DNA from: Saprospiraceae bacterium
GTDB taxonomy: Bacteria; Bacteroidota; Bacteroidia; Chitinophagales; Saprospiraceae
Assembly (NCBI GenBank): GCA_016717265.1
Contig: JADKFX010000001.1
Coordinates: 2,058,501 to 2,122,500, forward strand
Length of the DNA: 64,000 nt
Direction: 5' to 3'
The first letter of the stretch is position 1, and the number at the start of each line of letters is the position of its first letter. This document shows, one piece after another, positions 8,195 through 17,538 of this stretch. The notes under the pieces were generated by a model that worked only from the letters and a program-made list of their open reading frames with translations, was not told where the DNA came from and made no database searches. The position numbers and the translations under genes are program-made.

Positions 8195-10117
8195 TCATTG
8201 ATGCACTACTTCTAATATCCGCAATCCGTTTGCTTCAATCTTTATTTCATTTTCTATAGTTTCAATTTTTTCGGTAAAGATATCTTTCGCTTTTTTAGAT
8301 TTTAATGTTGGAATTTGATTTAATATCTTGTAAGTTAAATCTTTTGAGTCTGTATTTATAAATACCAACAATGTTTTTTTCTTTGTTTTTCTATAGCAAA
8401 AATAGACACCATCTTTTGGCAAAATTTGATGAAAGCTTGCATTTTTAAAAAAGTCTGCATTCCATTTACGGTAGTTACTGATCCTTACAAAAAAGTCAAA
8501 TGCCATTTTGCGATCAGATGGTAATTGATTTTCATCAAAATAATTTACGGTATCTCCCATCCATCCACCCGGAAAATCTTCACGTACTTTACCATCAGGA
8601 TTTGAATAATTCTTCATTAGAATTTCAGTGCCATAATAGACTCCAGGAATACCTCTTACCGTCATCAATAAGCTTAGCGCTTGTTTCCATTTATTGAAGT
8701 CTTCTCCTAATACAGAAAAGATTCTACTAACATCGTGATTATCTAAAAAGATCAGATTATATTCTGGTTTGTAATAGAGATAATCTTGTGCAAGTGTACT
8801 GTGTAGTTTGCTGATACCACCATCCCAGGAAAAGGGTTTGGTTAATGCTTCTTGTATAGCAAATAGAAATTGAAAATCAATTGACTGTACATATTGTTTT
8901 TGATTTCCCAAATAATTTTTAGAATTAAAGTATGCTTGTACGCCACATCCCATTACCCATCCTTCTGCAAAAATGCGAATCTCAGGATTGTAATTTGTAA
9001 TTGAACGTAACCATTCCTGCATAAATTTTTGATCAGAATAAAACCAGGTGTCTATTCGAAGTCCATCTAATTTTGCAAATTCGCACCACCAAATTGTATG
9101 TTGTATTAAATATTCTTTTAATGTCGGATGGTCTTGATTTAAATCCGGCATATGAAAATCGAACCAACCTTCTATTAATTGTTTTTTATCAAAAGCCGTT
9201 GCATAGGGATCTATAAAGGGCAGCGCATTATAGCTAGTTCTTGTAAATTGATCCCATTGATGTATCCAGTTACTATCAGGTAAATCTTTTATAAAATAGT
9301 GGTTACTTCCGCAATGATTAAAAATGATGTCCATAATGAGCTTCATTTTTTTTTGGTGAAGCTGGTTACATAAATTTAGATAATCATCATTTGTGCCAAA
9401 ACGAGGATCGATTTTATAGTGATCTGTAATCGCATAGCCATGATATGATTCGGCAGGTTGATCATTTTCCTGTACTGGATTTAACCATATTGTACTTATT
9501 CCAATTTTATCTAAATAATCCAAATGCGTTTCGATTCCTTTTAAATCGCCGCCATGTCTAAAATACATTTTTTTGCGGTTCACTTCTTTTTGAGTCATGG
9601 ATGGAATCACATCATTATCCTTGGCTCCATTACTGAAGCGATCTGGCATCACCAGGTAAATTAAATCTGATGCATCTATTCCTGGAGTACTGTAATTATT
9701 TCTTTTATGAATTTGATAGCTATAGGTTTTGAGTGTTTTGCCATTTATTAATTGAATCGTAATTGTGGATGCAGATTTTATTTTACTTAAATCTAATTCC
9801 AAAGCTAAGTAATTTGGATTCTCAAGACTCGTAATTTTTAATATTTTTATTTTAGCATTTGAAATTTTAACTGAAGATCCTTTTATATTGTAATCGTGAA
9901 TTAATAAATGCAACTTTGGATCAGGCATTCCGCACCACCAAAATGGAGGATCTACTCTTACTTCTATTTTTTCTGCAGCTATGGGGAAACGTTTAATGTA
10001 TTCAATCTTGGGAACGTTATCAGGATATCTTTGTTCTGGATCAACTTGTGCAGCTGCATTACTAGAAAAAAGAAATAGACTCAAACAAATATTTATAAGC
10101 GTTTTAAAGAATTTCAT
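8195..10117 (-). CDS. Periplasmic GH13 alpha-glucan hydrolase (neopullulanase/SusA-like)
   Basis: 640 residues with a signal peptide ending SSNAAAQ and no T9SS tail, hence periplasmic. An N-terminal Ig-like domain of the cyclomaltodextrinase type (PPFWWCGMPDPKLHLLIHDYN) precedes the barrel, as in Bacteroides SusA and neopullulanases. GH13 motifs are IMDIIFNHCG, GLRIDTWFY, IFAEGW and FLDNHDVSR, giving catalytic D356, E385 and D462. It probably cuts malto-oligosaccharides or cyclodextrins to maltose and glucose before uptake. It is the last gene of the minus-strand operon and its start overlaps the permease stop by 4 bases, which suggests translational coupling. Confidence 0.92.
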   Translation of the reverse strand: MKFFKTLINICLSLFLFSSNAAAQVDPEQRYPDNVPKIEYIKRFPIAAEKIEVRVDPPFWWCGMPDPKLHLLIHDYNIKGSSVKISNAKIKILKITSLENPNYLALELDLSKIKSASTITIQLINGKTLKTYSYQIHKRNNYSTPGIDASDLIYLVMPDRFSNGAKDNDVIPSMTQKEVNRKKMYFRHGGDLKGIETHLDYLDKIGISTIWLNPVQENDQPAESYHGYAITDHYKIDPRFGTNDDYLNLCNQLHQKKMKLIMDIIFNHCGSNHYFIKDLPDSNWIHQWDQFTRTSYNALPFIDPYATAFDKKQLIEGWFDFHMPDLNQDHPTLKEYLIQHTIWWCEFAKLDGLRIDTWFYSDQKFMQEWLRSITNYNPEIRIFAEGWVMGCGVQAYFNSKNYLGNQKQYVQSIDFQFLFAIQEALTKPFSWDGGISKLHSTLAQDYLYYKPEYNLIFLDNHDVSRIFSVLGEDFNKWKQALSLLMTVRGIPGVYYGTEILMKNYSNPDGKVREDFPGGWMGDTVNYFDENQLPSDRKMAFDFFVRISNYRKWNADFFKNASFHQILPKDGVYFCYRKTKKKTLLVFINTDSKDLTYKILNQIPTLKSKKAKDIFTEKIETIENEIKIEANGLRILEVVHQ

Positions 10118-11460
10118 TTTTCAGGAATTGTATATAATGATGTGGATAGTAAATCTTTTTTTTCTTCTTTAATTAACATACACAGAATACTAGCAAAAAT
10201 CAACATAAGACCACCTAAGGCAACAGCATGTAATGAATTTTGATAAAGTATATGTTTCATAACCCAGCCAAAAAATAAGGCTGCAATTATTTCTGGAATG
10301 ACTATAAAAAAATTAAAAATGCCCATATATACGCCTGTTTTACCTTCGGGAAGATGAGGGGCAAAAATGGCATATGGCATTGAAAGAATGCTAGTCCAAG
10401 CAATTCCTACACCTATCATATTTATAAATAAATGATTTGGGTTATTTAAAAATAAAACAGAAATTAATGCCAGGCCACCAACTGCTAAACTCCATTGATG
10501 GGCCCTCGCTTTCCCAATTTTATCGGCAATGAATTTTAATATAAAGGCAAAGCAAAATGTTACTAAAGAGTAAAATGCAAATAATAAACCAGCAAATTCA
10601 ACACCTTGTTTATAACTTGGATCTATCAGAGAACTTGCTTTGTAAAAATTGGTTGCAACGGCATCACTAAAATGAAACCACATCAAAAATAATCCCATCC
10701 AACTAAAAAATTGTACAATAGCAATTTTTTTCATTAGGATTGGCATATCCAGAATATTGGAAAATATCTCATTAAATCCGTTCTTTGTTTTTATAAAAAT
10801 GGACTCCTTATTTTTTACTTTACGAATTAGAGGTGGATATTCCTTTGTCGTCAGTATCGTGTATAGTATGGCGATAAAAAAAACAAATGCGCCTATATAG
10901 AATGAGTATTTTACAGAGGATGGAATTCCTTGATTTGTGCTTTCTCCTAATTGAAACCAGTTTGTAAAAATCCAGGGCATTGCAGATGCAACAACGGCTC
11001 CTAAACCAATAAAAAAACTTTGCATTGTGAACCCTGTGGTTAATTGTTTTTCGGGTAACATATCCGATACAAAAGCTCGAAATGGTTCCATACTTATATT
11101 TATGGAAGCATCTAGAATCCATAACAATCCAGCAGCCATCCAAAGTGCTGTACAATTTGGCATGAGCACTAAACTTATGGATGCTAATATTGCGCCAACT
11201 AAAAAATATGGTTTTCTTCTGCCTAAAAAATTCCAGGTATTATCAGAAAGATAACCTACAATAGGTTGCACAATTAATCCAGTCATAGGTGCGGCTATCC
11301 ATAATAATGGTATCTGACTATTTTCAGCGCCCAGATATTTATAAATAGCACTCATGTTAGACATTTGAAGTGCCCAACCAAATTGAATGCCTAAAAAGCC
11401 AAAGCTCATATTCCAGATTTGCCAGAAACTTAATTCTGTTTTATATGTTTTGTTTTCCAT
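10114..11460 (-). CDS. MFS sugar permease (maltose/SLC45-like)
   Basis: 448 residues with about 12 hydrophobic segments. The N terminus (SFWQIWNMSFGFLGIQFGWA) and the loop SDNTWNFLGRRKPY match the branch of the major facilitator superfamily that includes SLC45 and plant sucrose carriers and the maltose permeases of Bacteroidota maltose operons. It probably imports maltose or short maltodextrins across the inner membrane by proton symport. Its neighbours are two periplasmic amylases and a cytosolic maltose phosphorylase, which fixes the likely substrate better than the sequence does. It begins 1 base after the upstream GH13 stop and overlaps the next gene by 4 bases. Confidence 0.88.
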   Translation of the reverse strand: MENKTYKTELSFWQIWNMSFGFLGIQFGWALQMSNMSAIYKYLGAENSQIPLLWIAAPMTGLIVQPIVGYLSDNTWNFLGRRKPYFLVGAILASISLVLMPNCTALWMAAGLLWILDASINISMEPFRAFVSDMLPEKQLTTGFTMQSFFIGLGAVVASAMPWIFTNWFQLGESTNQGIPSSVKYSFYIGAFVFFIAILYTILTTKEYPPLIRKVKNKESIFIKTKNGFNEIFSNILDMPILMKKIAIVQFFSWMGLFLMWFHFSDAVATNFYKASSLIDPSYKQGVEFAGLLFAFYSLVTFCFAFILKFIADKIGKARAHQWSLAVGGLALISVLFLNNPNHLFINMIGVGIAWTSILSMPYAIFAPHLPEGKTGVYMGIFNFFIVIPEIIAALFFGWVMKHILYQNSLHAVALGGLMLIFASILCMLIKEEKKDLLSTSLYTIPEK

Positions 11461-11461
11461 C

Positions 11462-12811
11462 TTATTTTTTGATATAGATTTTAAACTCCCAGGGATTTAA
11501 CTGAATAGATGTTCCAGCTTTTAGTTTTGCGATTCGATCTGTATTGTATTCACGATATTTTGAATTCAAAATGGGATTTACTATTTTAATGGATTGCTTC
11601 CGATTACTTAAATTGAAAAAACAAAGAATTTCGTTTTGTCCAAGACTGCGTTTAAAGGAGAGTACAGATTGATTTGAAGTATGTTCAATCCATTCCATTT
11701 TTCCACCACGAGCACCCGAATACAATGCTGGGTTATTTTTGCGTAAATCGATAAGATTTTTATAAAAGGATTCATATGCTAAGTTTCTAAATCCAATAGT
11801 GTCTTTTTCAAAAAAGCGGAGTCTCTTTTTTATAGGTTCTTCCTGTCCATTATAGATTAATGGAATTCCATTTAATACAAAAGTCAATGCGCTAAATAAT
11901 TGATGTGCATTTCCTAATAACTCAAACTCAGTGCCCTGCCAGCTATTTTCATCGTGATTACTCGTGAAGTATAAATGGGAACCAAGTTTAAATTTTATTG
12001 AGTCATCGTCAAAATATTGTATTAAGTCCAGCGCATTTTTATTTCCTTTTGCAATTTCGCGGATTAAATTTTGAAAGGTCCAACCAAAATCTGCATGAAA
12101 TATTCCTTGATTTCGATGTGCGCTTTCTTCGGATTCAGCCAATAAAAAAATTGACTTATTCATACTTTTTAAAACACGATTCAATTGTATCCAGAAATCA
12201 TCTGGTACCATCATTGCCATATCAAATCTAAATCCATCAATTTCATAAGCATCAAGCCAATAGAGTATTGCTTTTATCATGTTTAATCGCATTGCAGGAT
12301 TTTTATAATCTAAGTCAGCAACATCATACCAATCTGTGTTTAGAGGATGCACTATGGTATCTGTTACAAGATCTTTGGTATAGTATTCTGGATGGCTATA
12401 AATCCATTGGTGACTCCATCCTGTATGATTCGGAACCCAATCTAAAATAACTTTCATACCCAGTTTATGGGCTTCTTTTACAACGGATCGAAAATCTTCA
12501 GGATTTCCAAATTCGTAATTTACTTCAACATAGGAAGCCACTGCGTAATAACTACCGAGGCTCCCTTTCCTTTTTATTTTACTGATCGGATAAATGGGCA
12601 TAAACCAAAGAATATTAACTCCCATTTTTTGTAGACGCGGTAAATGTTTTTTAAAATCTAAAAAACTACCGGATTCTGTAAATTGTCTCATATTCACTTC
12701 ATAAATAACACTGGAGTCCAACCAGGCAGGTTGAGGAATTCCAATAGAAATTTGACTTGAAATATTTCCACACAATAAATAACATAAAATAGAAAAGATA
12801 AATTTACACAT
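11462..12811 (-). CDS. Periplasmic GH13 alpha-amylase
   Basis: 449 residues, a compact catalytic domain with little accessory sequence. The N terminus (MCKFIFSILCYLLCGNISSQ) is a signal peptide; a cysteine sits inside it, but no canonical lipobox is obvious. GH13 motifs are ILDWVPNHTG, GFRFDMAMM, LLAESEES and TSNHDENS, giving catalytic D197, E226 and D287. The C-terminal 80 residues form the usual small beta domain. It differs clearly from the SusA-like enzyme in the same operon, so the two probably have different specificities (endo versus exo, or linear versus branched). Seven bases separate it from the GH65 gene upstream. Confidence 0.92.
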   Translation of the reverse strand: MCKFIFSILCYLLCGNISSQISIGIPQPAWLDSSVIYEVNMRQFTESGSFLDFKKHLPRLQKMGVNILWFMPIYPISKIKRKGSLGSYYAVASYVEVNYEFGNPEDFRSVVKEAHKLGMKVILDWVPNHTGWSHQWIYSHPEYYTKDLVTDTIVHPLNTDWYDVADLDYKNPAMRLNMIKAILYWLDAYEIDGFRFDMAMMVPDDFWIQLNRVLKSMNKSIFLLAESEESAHRNQGIFHADFGWTFQNLIREIAKGNKNALDLIQYFDDDSIKFKLGSHLYFTSNHDENSWQGTEFELLGNAHQLFSALTFVLNGIPLIYNGQEEPIKKRLRFFEKDTIGFRNLAYESFYKNLIDLRKNNPALYSGARGGKMEWIEHTSNQSVLSFKRSLGQNEILCFFNLSNRKQSIKIVNPILNSKYREYNTDRIAKLKAGTSIQLNPWEFKIYIKK

Positions 12812-12818
12812 GTTGGTA

Positions 12819-15119
12819 TTAGGACATTTGAATTTTACCTTGTGCAGGCACCCGGTATTCTTTAGTTTTATAAATAATTTTTACTTCTTGGTTACTTTGA
12901 TTTTCAACTTCTGCTAAGGTTGCTAATATTTTAAATTTCAATCGTTGATCTCTAAACATAAAAGTAAAAGCAAAGGCTTTCCATGCTTCAGGCAAGAGTG
13001 ATTTAATAGAAATTGCATCATCTACAATGCGAAGACCACCAAATCCTTTGACAATACTTAACCAGGTTCCTGCCATGCTCGTAATATGTAAACCATCACA
13101 GGTATCATTATTATAATCATCTAAATCTAATCGAGAAGTTCGTAAATACAATTCATAAGCCTTTGTTTGTTTATTTAAGCGAGCTGCCAGTATACAATGA
13201 ACACAGGGTGAAAGCGAAGATTCATGAACCGTTCTGGCTTCATAATATTCAAAATTTTTACGAATGGTATCGATATCAAAATGATCTTCAAAAAAATAAA
13301 TCCCCTGAAGTACATCTGCTTGTTTTATATAGCAAGAGCGCAAGATCCGATCCCAGCTCCAATGTTGGTGTATCGGTCTTTCGGTAGCTACTAAATCAAG
13401 GACTGTATTTTGTTCTTTCTCTAAGTATCCATCTTGTTGTAAAAAGATTCCCAGGTTTTTATCTTCTGGTAAATACATTTTATCAGATACTTCTTTCCAA
13501 AAATCAAGTTCGTTTTGATTCAATTTCGTTTTTTGAATTATTTGATCATATTTTAAAGGCTCCATTAAAGATTTATCTATTAATTGCAATCCATAATCTA
13601 AACACCATTTTGCAAGATATAATGTATACCAATTATTGTTTACATTATTTTCGTATTCATTCGGTCCAGTCACTCCATGCATTACATATCGATCGATTGT
13701 TGTTGCGAGATGAACCCGTTGAACCCAAAATCGGTTTATTGCAATGATGACTTCTATGCCATAATCCCATACATAGCGAATATCATTTGTTTGCTTTAAA
13801 TAATCAAAAATTGCATACACTATAGCACCGTTGCGATGAATTTCTTCGAATGTTATCTCCCATTCATTATGACATTCCTCTCCATTCATGGTAACCATTG
13901 GATAGAGTGCGGCACCTTCACTGAAACCTAGTTTTTTTGCATTTTCAATAGCTTTTGGCAAATGAAAATATCGATACAATAATAATTGTCTTGCAACTTT
14001 CGGATGAGAAGTACCTAAATAGAAAGGAAGACAATACGCTTCTGTATCCCAATAAGTGCATCCTCCATAACGTTCTCCGGTAAATCCTTTGGGACCAATA
14101 TTTAAACGTGGATCTTTCCCTGTATACGTTTGATAAAGTTGAAATATATTAAATCGGATGCCTTGTTGAGAGTCATCATCACCTTCAATGCGAACATCTG
14201 CATATTTCCAGATTTCTTGCCAATAATTTTGTTGATCGTCTAATCGTTGATCAAATGGAATTTGACTCCACCATGTTAATTTGGAAATACATTGTTGACC
14301 AATCTCTTCTTTGCTATAATCTAGACTTGAAATTTGACAAACCGATTTTTCCAGAATAAAACAATCTCCTTCCTTTAATTCGCATTCCACGGTATTTGAA
14401 ACATACCGGTTTTGAATTGTTGTTTTAATTGAATCTAATTTTAATTCACCATTAATATAAAACTTATTCTGAATACCAGAACAAACCTGGTAATTTGTTT
14501 TTTTTGTTTCTGCATGCGTGACCAGGTAAGTTTGATCTTGATATTCATTGATTCGATTCCAGAAATCTTCATCATAATTTGAGTCTTGATTGCGTATATT
14601 AAAATCGCAGTAAGATTCAAAACGAATGGATAGGGTATCTTGCAAGCAATACACGCTATATTGCATAGCGCCACATTCATCCCAGGCCATGCTCAAGTAT
14701 TTTATTACTTGAATTTCCAAAGCAATACCAAATTCTGTTTCTAAGCTTACATTTCGTTCCAAATACCCTTTATCAAGGTGAAGAATTCTTTTGAAAGAAT
14801 GAATTTTGCATTTTGCTAAATCGAGTACATGGTTATTAATATAAATATGAACACCAGACCAATTTGCTGCATTCGGTACTTTTGCATAATACTCTGGGTA
14901 TCCAACTTTCCACCAACCAACGCGTGTTTTATCCGGGTAGTAAATGCCACCAATATAATTTCCAAGGAGTGTTTCACCGCTATAGGATTCTTCAAAATTA
15001 GCACGACCACCCATTCTGCCATTGCCAAGACTGAAAATACTCTCACTATTTTTTTGATATTCTGGATGAAACCCTTCTTCGATAATCTTCCATGGATGTG
15101 TTTTTAGGTAATTTTTCAT
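12819..15119 (-). CDS. GH65 glycoside phosphorylase, probably maltose phosphorylase
   Basis: 766 residues without a signal peptide, the usual length for cytosolic GH65 phosphorylases. The catalytic acid region HNEWEITFEEIHRNG lies near residues 415-430, and HQHWSWDRI and HESSLSPCVH contribute the substrate and phosphate site. These enzymes split maltose (some use trehalose, kojibiose or nigerose) with inorganic phosphate to glucose and beta-glucose-1-phosphate. The adjacent beta-phosphoglucomutase consumes that product, so a beta-G1P-producing phosphorylase is strongly implied. Amylases and a permease beside it make maltose the most likely substrate. Twelve bases separate it from the mutase gene. 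Confidence 0.93.
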   Translation of the reverse strand: MKNYLKTHPWKIIEEGFHPEYQKNSESIFSLGNGRMGGRANFEESYSGETLLGNYIGGIYYPDKTRVGWWKVGYPEYYAKVPNAANWSGVHIYINNHVLDLAKCKIHSFKRILHLDKGYLERNVSLETEFGIALEIQVIKYLSMAWDECGAMQYSVYCLQDTLSIRFESYCDFNIRNQDSNYDEDFWNRINEYQDQTYLVTHAETKKTNYQVCSGIQNKFYINGELKLDSIKTTIQNRYVSNTVECELKEGDCFILEKSVCQISSLDYSKEEIGQQCISKLTWWSQIPFDQRLDDQQNYWQEIWKYADVRIEGDDDSQQGIRFNIFQLYQTYTGKDPRLNIGPKGFTGERYGGCTYWDTEAYCLPFYLGTSHPKVARQLLLYRYFHLPKAIENAKKLGFSEGAALYPMVTMNGEECHNEWEITFEEIHRNGAIVYAIFDYLKQTNDIRYVWDYGIEVIIAINRFWVQRVHLATTIDRYVMHGVTGPNEYENNVNNNWYTLYLAKWCLDYGLQLIDKSLMEPLKYDQIIQKTKLNQNELDFWKEVSDKMYLPEDKNLGIFLQQDGYLEKEQNTVLDLVATERPIHQHWSWDRILRSCYIKQADVLQGIYFFEDHFDIDTIRKNFEYYEARTVHESSLSPCVHCILAARLNKQTKAYELYLRTSRLDLDDYNNDTCDGLHITSMAGTWLSIVKGFGGLRIVDDAISIKSLLPEAWKAFAFTFMFRDQRLKFKILATLAEVENQSNQEVKIIYKTKEYRVPAQGKIQMS

Positions 15120-15131
15120 AAGAAAAGAAAC

Positions 15132-15815
15132 TTACATAATGGTATACCAATTAATAATTTCATAAGCTTTAAAGTATTGAAATCCTCTAAAAACAAGGTC
15201 CGCTTCATTTAATTTATTTCGGGGACCAATGCCAACCACATGCATTTTAGCGGATACAGCAGCATCTACACCTTTTATCGAATCTTCAAATACTATACAG
15301 CGTTTTGGATCGTAGTTTAATAATTCAGCAGCTTTTAAAAAAACTTCCGGATTTGGTTTTGATTTAGTGACCATATTACCATCTACAACAGCTGCAAAAT
15401 AGGGGCTTATTCCTGTTTTTTTTAATATTAAATTTGCATTTTTGCTGGCAGAACCCAATGCGATTGGAATTTCTATTCTCTTTGCTTCTTTTAAAAAATC
15501 TAAGACACCTGGCAATAAATCATTTTCATTAAGTTCGGCAATGGATTCTAAATAAAAAATATTTTTTTCCGTAGCCAGTTTCAGTTTGTCATGCTTTTCA
15601 ATTTCTACATGAGCCGCTTCTAAAATGAGATCCAATGAATCTAATCTACTTACACCTTGTAATCGTTCATTAAATTTTTCTGTCAATTCAAAATCGAATT
15701 TTTGAGCGAGCTTTTTCCATGCGAGAAAATGATTCTTAGAGGTATCAACTAAAACTCCATCTAAATCAAAGATAAAGGCAAACTCTCTGCTTGTCGGTGT
15801 TTTGTTAGTCATCAA
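15132..15815 (-). CDS. pgmB: Beta-phosphoglucomutase (HAD superfamily)
   Basis: 227 residues. The HAD motif I FDLDGVLVDT contains D17 (nucleophile) and D19 (acid/base). Motif II is GSASKN, a lysine follows in KSKPNPEVF, and motif III is FEDSIKGVDAA. These are the features of beta-phosphoglucomutases, which turn beta-glucose-1-phosphate into glucose-6-phosphate. It lies between the amidohydrolase (13 bases) and maltose phosphorylase (12 bases), and it channels the phosphorylase product into glycolysis. The start may be the first or second of two adjacent ATG codons. Confidence 0.93.
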   Translation of the reverse strand: MMTNKTPTSREFAFIFDLDGVLVDTSKNHFLAWKKLAQKFDFELTEKFNERLQGVSRLDSLDLILEAAHVEIEKHDKLKLATEKNIFYLESIAELNENDLLPGVLDFLKEAKRIEIPIALGSASKNANLILKKTGISPYFAAVVDGNMVTKSKPNPEVFLKAAELLNYDPKRCIVFEDSIKGVDAAVSAKMHVVGIGPRNKLNEADLVFRGFQYFKAYEIINWYTIM

Positions 15816-15828
15816 TTTGAATCAATTT

Positions 15829-17517
15829 CTAATGAGTGTAAACAGTTTTACCAGAAATAAATACCTGCCTTACTTTGGTAGTTGCAAGTTCGATATCTGT
15901 GCAAGTTATTAAATTTCTGTCCAGAATTATGAAGTCTGCCAATTTATTAGCTTCTAAACTGCCTTTAATGAATTCTTCTTTTGCAGCAAAGGCATTCCAA
16001 ATTGTATAAGATCGAAGCGCTTCCATTCGGGTCATTTTTTGCTCTGGAAAAAATTCATATCCATTGTCTAACCTTTTTCTGGTGACAGCTGCATACATAC
16101 ATTCGAAGGGATTTATCGATTCAACAGGACAATCCGTGCCATTTGCTAGCAATGCACCTGCATTCAACAAGGATCTCCAGGCATAAGCTCCTTCTTTTGC
16201 CCTTTTAACGCCTAATCGTTTTACTACAAAGGGAGCGTCTGAGGTGCAATGGATGGCTTGTATAGAAGCAATTACCGATAATTCTTTGAAACGTTTAATA
16301 TCAAGCGGGTCTAAATGTTGTGCGTGTTCAATTCTCCATCTGATATCTTTTGTATTATTCTTTAAATATTTTTCAAAGGTGTTTAATATTTCATGATTTC
16401 CTTTATCCCCAATTCCATGAACACATAATTGAAGATTTTTTGCAAAACAGTGTTGTGCTAATTTATCAAGGTCGGCAACAGGCATTGTATTTTGACCATG
16501 AAAATCAATTTTGTCTTCATAAGCTTCTGTAAGCCACGCGCCATAACTACCAAGTGCACCATCTAAGTAAGCTTTAACAGCATGACAGCTAAAGTTTTTT
16601 TTATGATCTAATGCTATAGGCAGTTGTTGAATATCTTTTAAGATCGTTTCAAATTGATCATACAACATAACATATAATCGATTTTTTATTAAACCATTGT
16701 TGCAGGCAGATTTTAAAAACTGAATTTCTTCCCAGCTACTTCCCGCATCCTGAAAGCTGGTAATGCCAAATCGAATACATTGGTTGGTAGCTAGTTCAGC
16801 CTGGTTACTTAATAATTTATTTTTTTCTTCTTGGGGTATTTTTGATTTTATTTCTTGATATGGAATGTTGATTAAATCCATTGCGTTTTCTTCAAAAATT
16901 CCAGTTAACTTTCCTTGAGCATCTTTTATAATCCGACCGCCTTTAGGGGATGTAGTTTCATTTGAAATATGTGCAAGTTGCATGGCTTTTAAATTGGCAA
17001 TGAGTGCATGTCCACTTGCATGATATAAAATGACAGGATTTTCAGGGCTTAACTGACTTAATTTTTCATGGTAAGGATATCCTGAAACAGTTAATCCTGG
17101 ACTTTCTATCCATTTTTCTTGATGCCAACCACGACCTTCAATCCAGGTTCCTGGTTTTTCTTTAGAAACCTTCTCTTGAACTTTCGCTAAGATTTCATTC
17201 CAGGATTTTGTTTCCAATAAATTTAGATTCACCAGATTCGAACCCATGCTTAAGAAATGGCCATGTCCTTCTATGAGGCCAGGCATTACAAATTGTCCTT
17301 CTAAATTTGTCAATTGCGTTTGATTTCCTTTCCTTTTTAAAACATCCTCATTTTTCCCAGTTTGTAAAATCAACCCATCTTTAATCGCAACTGCTTCATA
17401 AACTGCATCTTGAGCATCTGCAGTATATATTTCGCCATTATAAAAGATACTATCGGCTTTTTGCTCTACCTTGCATTGACTTAGCAGAAGGACCCCAATA
17501 AAAATTATCTTATTCAT
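15829..17517 (-). CDS. Amidohydrolase family 3 (YtcJ-like) protein
   Basis: 562 residues. A short hydrophobic N terminus ends in LLLSQC; this resembles a lipoprotein signal, but Q just before the cysteine is not a canonical lipobox, so lipidation is uncertain. Amidohydrolase motifs are PGLIEGHGHF (HxH metal pair), DGALGSYG, CVHGIGDKGN, RIEHAQHL and NGTDCPVES. Members hydrolyse amide or imine bonds of mostly unknown substrates. It is the promoter-proximal gene of the alpha-glucan operon, with only 21 bases between its start and the divergent prenyl synthase gene. Its link to glucan metabolism is not explained by the sequence; it may be carried along, or act on an amide-linked sugar or peptide. 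Confidence 0.82.
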   Translation of the reverse strand: MNKIIFIGVLLLSQCKVEQKADSIFYNGEIYTADAQDAVYEAVAIKDGLILQTGKNEDVLKRKGNQTQLTNLEGQFVMPGLIEGHGHFLSMGSNLVNLNLLETKSWNEILAKVQEKVSKEKPGTWIEGRGWHQEKWIESPGLTVSGYPYHEKLSQLSPENPVILYHASGHALIANLKAMQLAHISNETTSPKGGRIIKDAQGKLTGIFEENAMDLINIPYQEIKSKIPQEEKNKLLSNQAELATNQCIRFGITSFQDAGSSWEEIQFLKSACNNGLIKNRLYVMLYDQFETILKDIQQLPIALDHKKNFSCHAVKAYLDGALGSYGAWLTEAYEDKIDFHGQNTMPVADLDKLAQHCFAKNLQLCVHGIGDKGNHEILNTFEKYLKNNTKDIRWRIEHAQHLDPLDIKRFKELSVIASIQAIHCTSDAPFVVKRLGVKRAKEGAYAWRSLLNAGALLANGTDCPVESINPFECMYAAVTRKRLDNGYEFFPEQKMTRMEALRSYTIWNAFAAKEEFIKGSLEANKLADFIILDRNLITCTDIELATTKVRQVFISGKTVYTH

Positions 17518-17538
17518 ATAAATCTTGGTACATTAATT

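Noticed and set aside
10820..11155. Second minus-strand open frame of 111 codons
   Set aside because: It lies inside the MFS permease gene in another frame and has no independent support.
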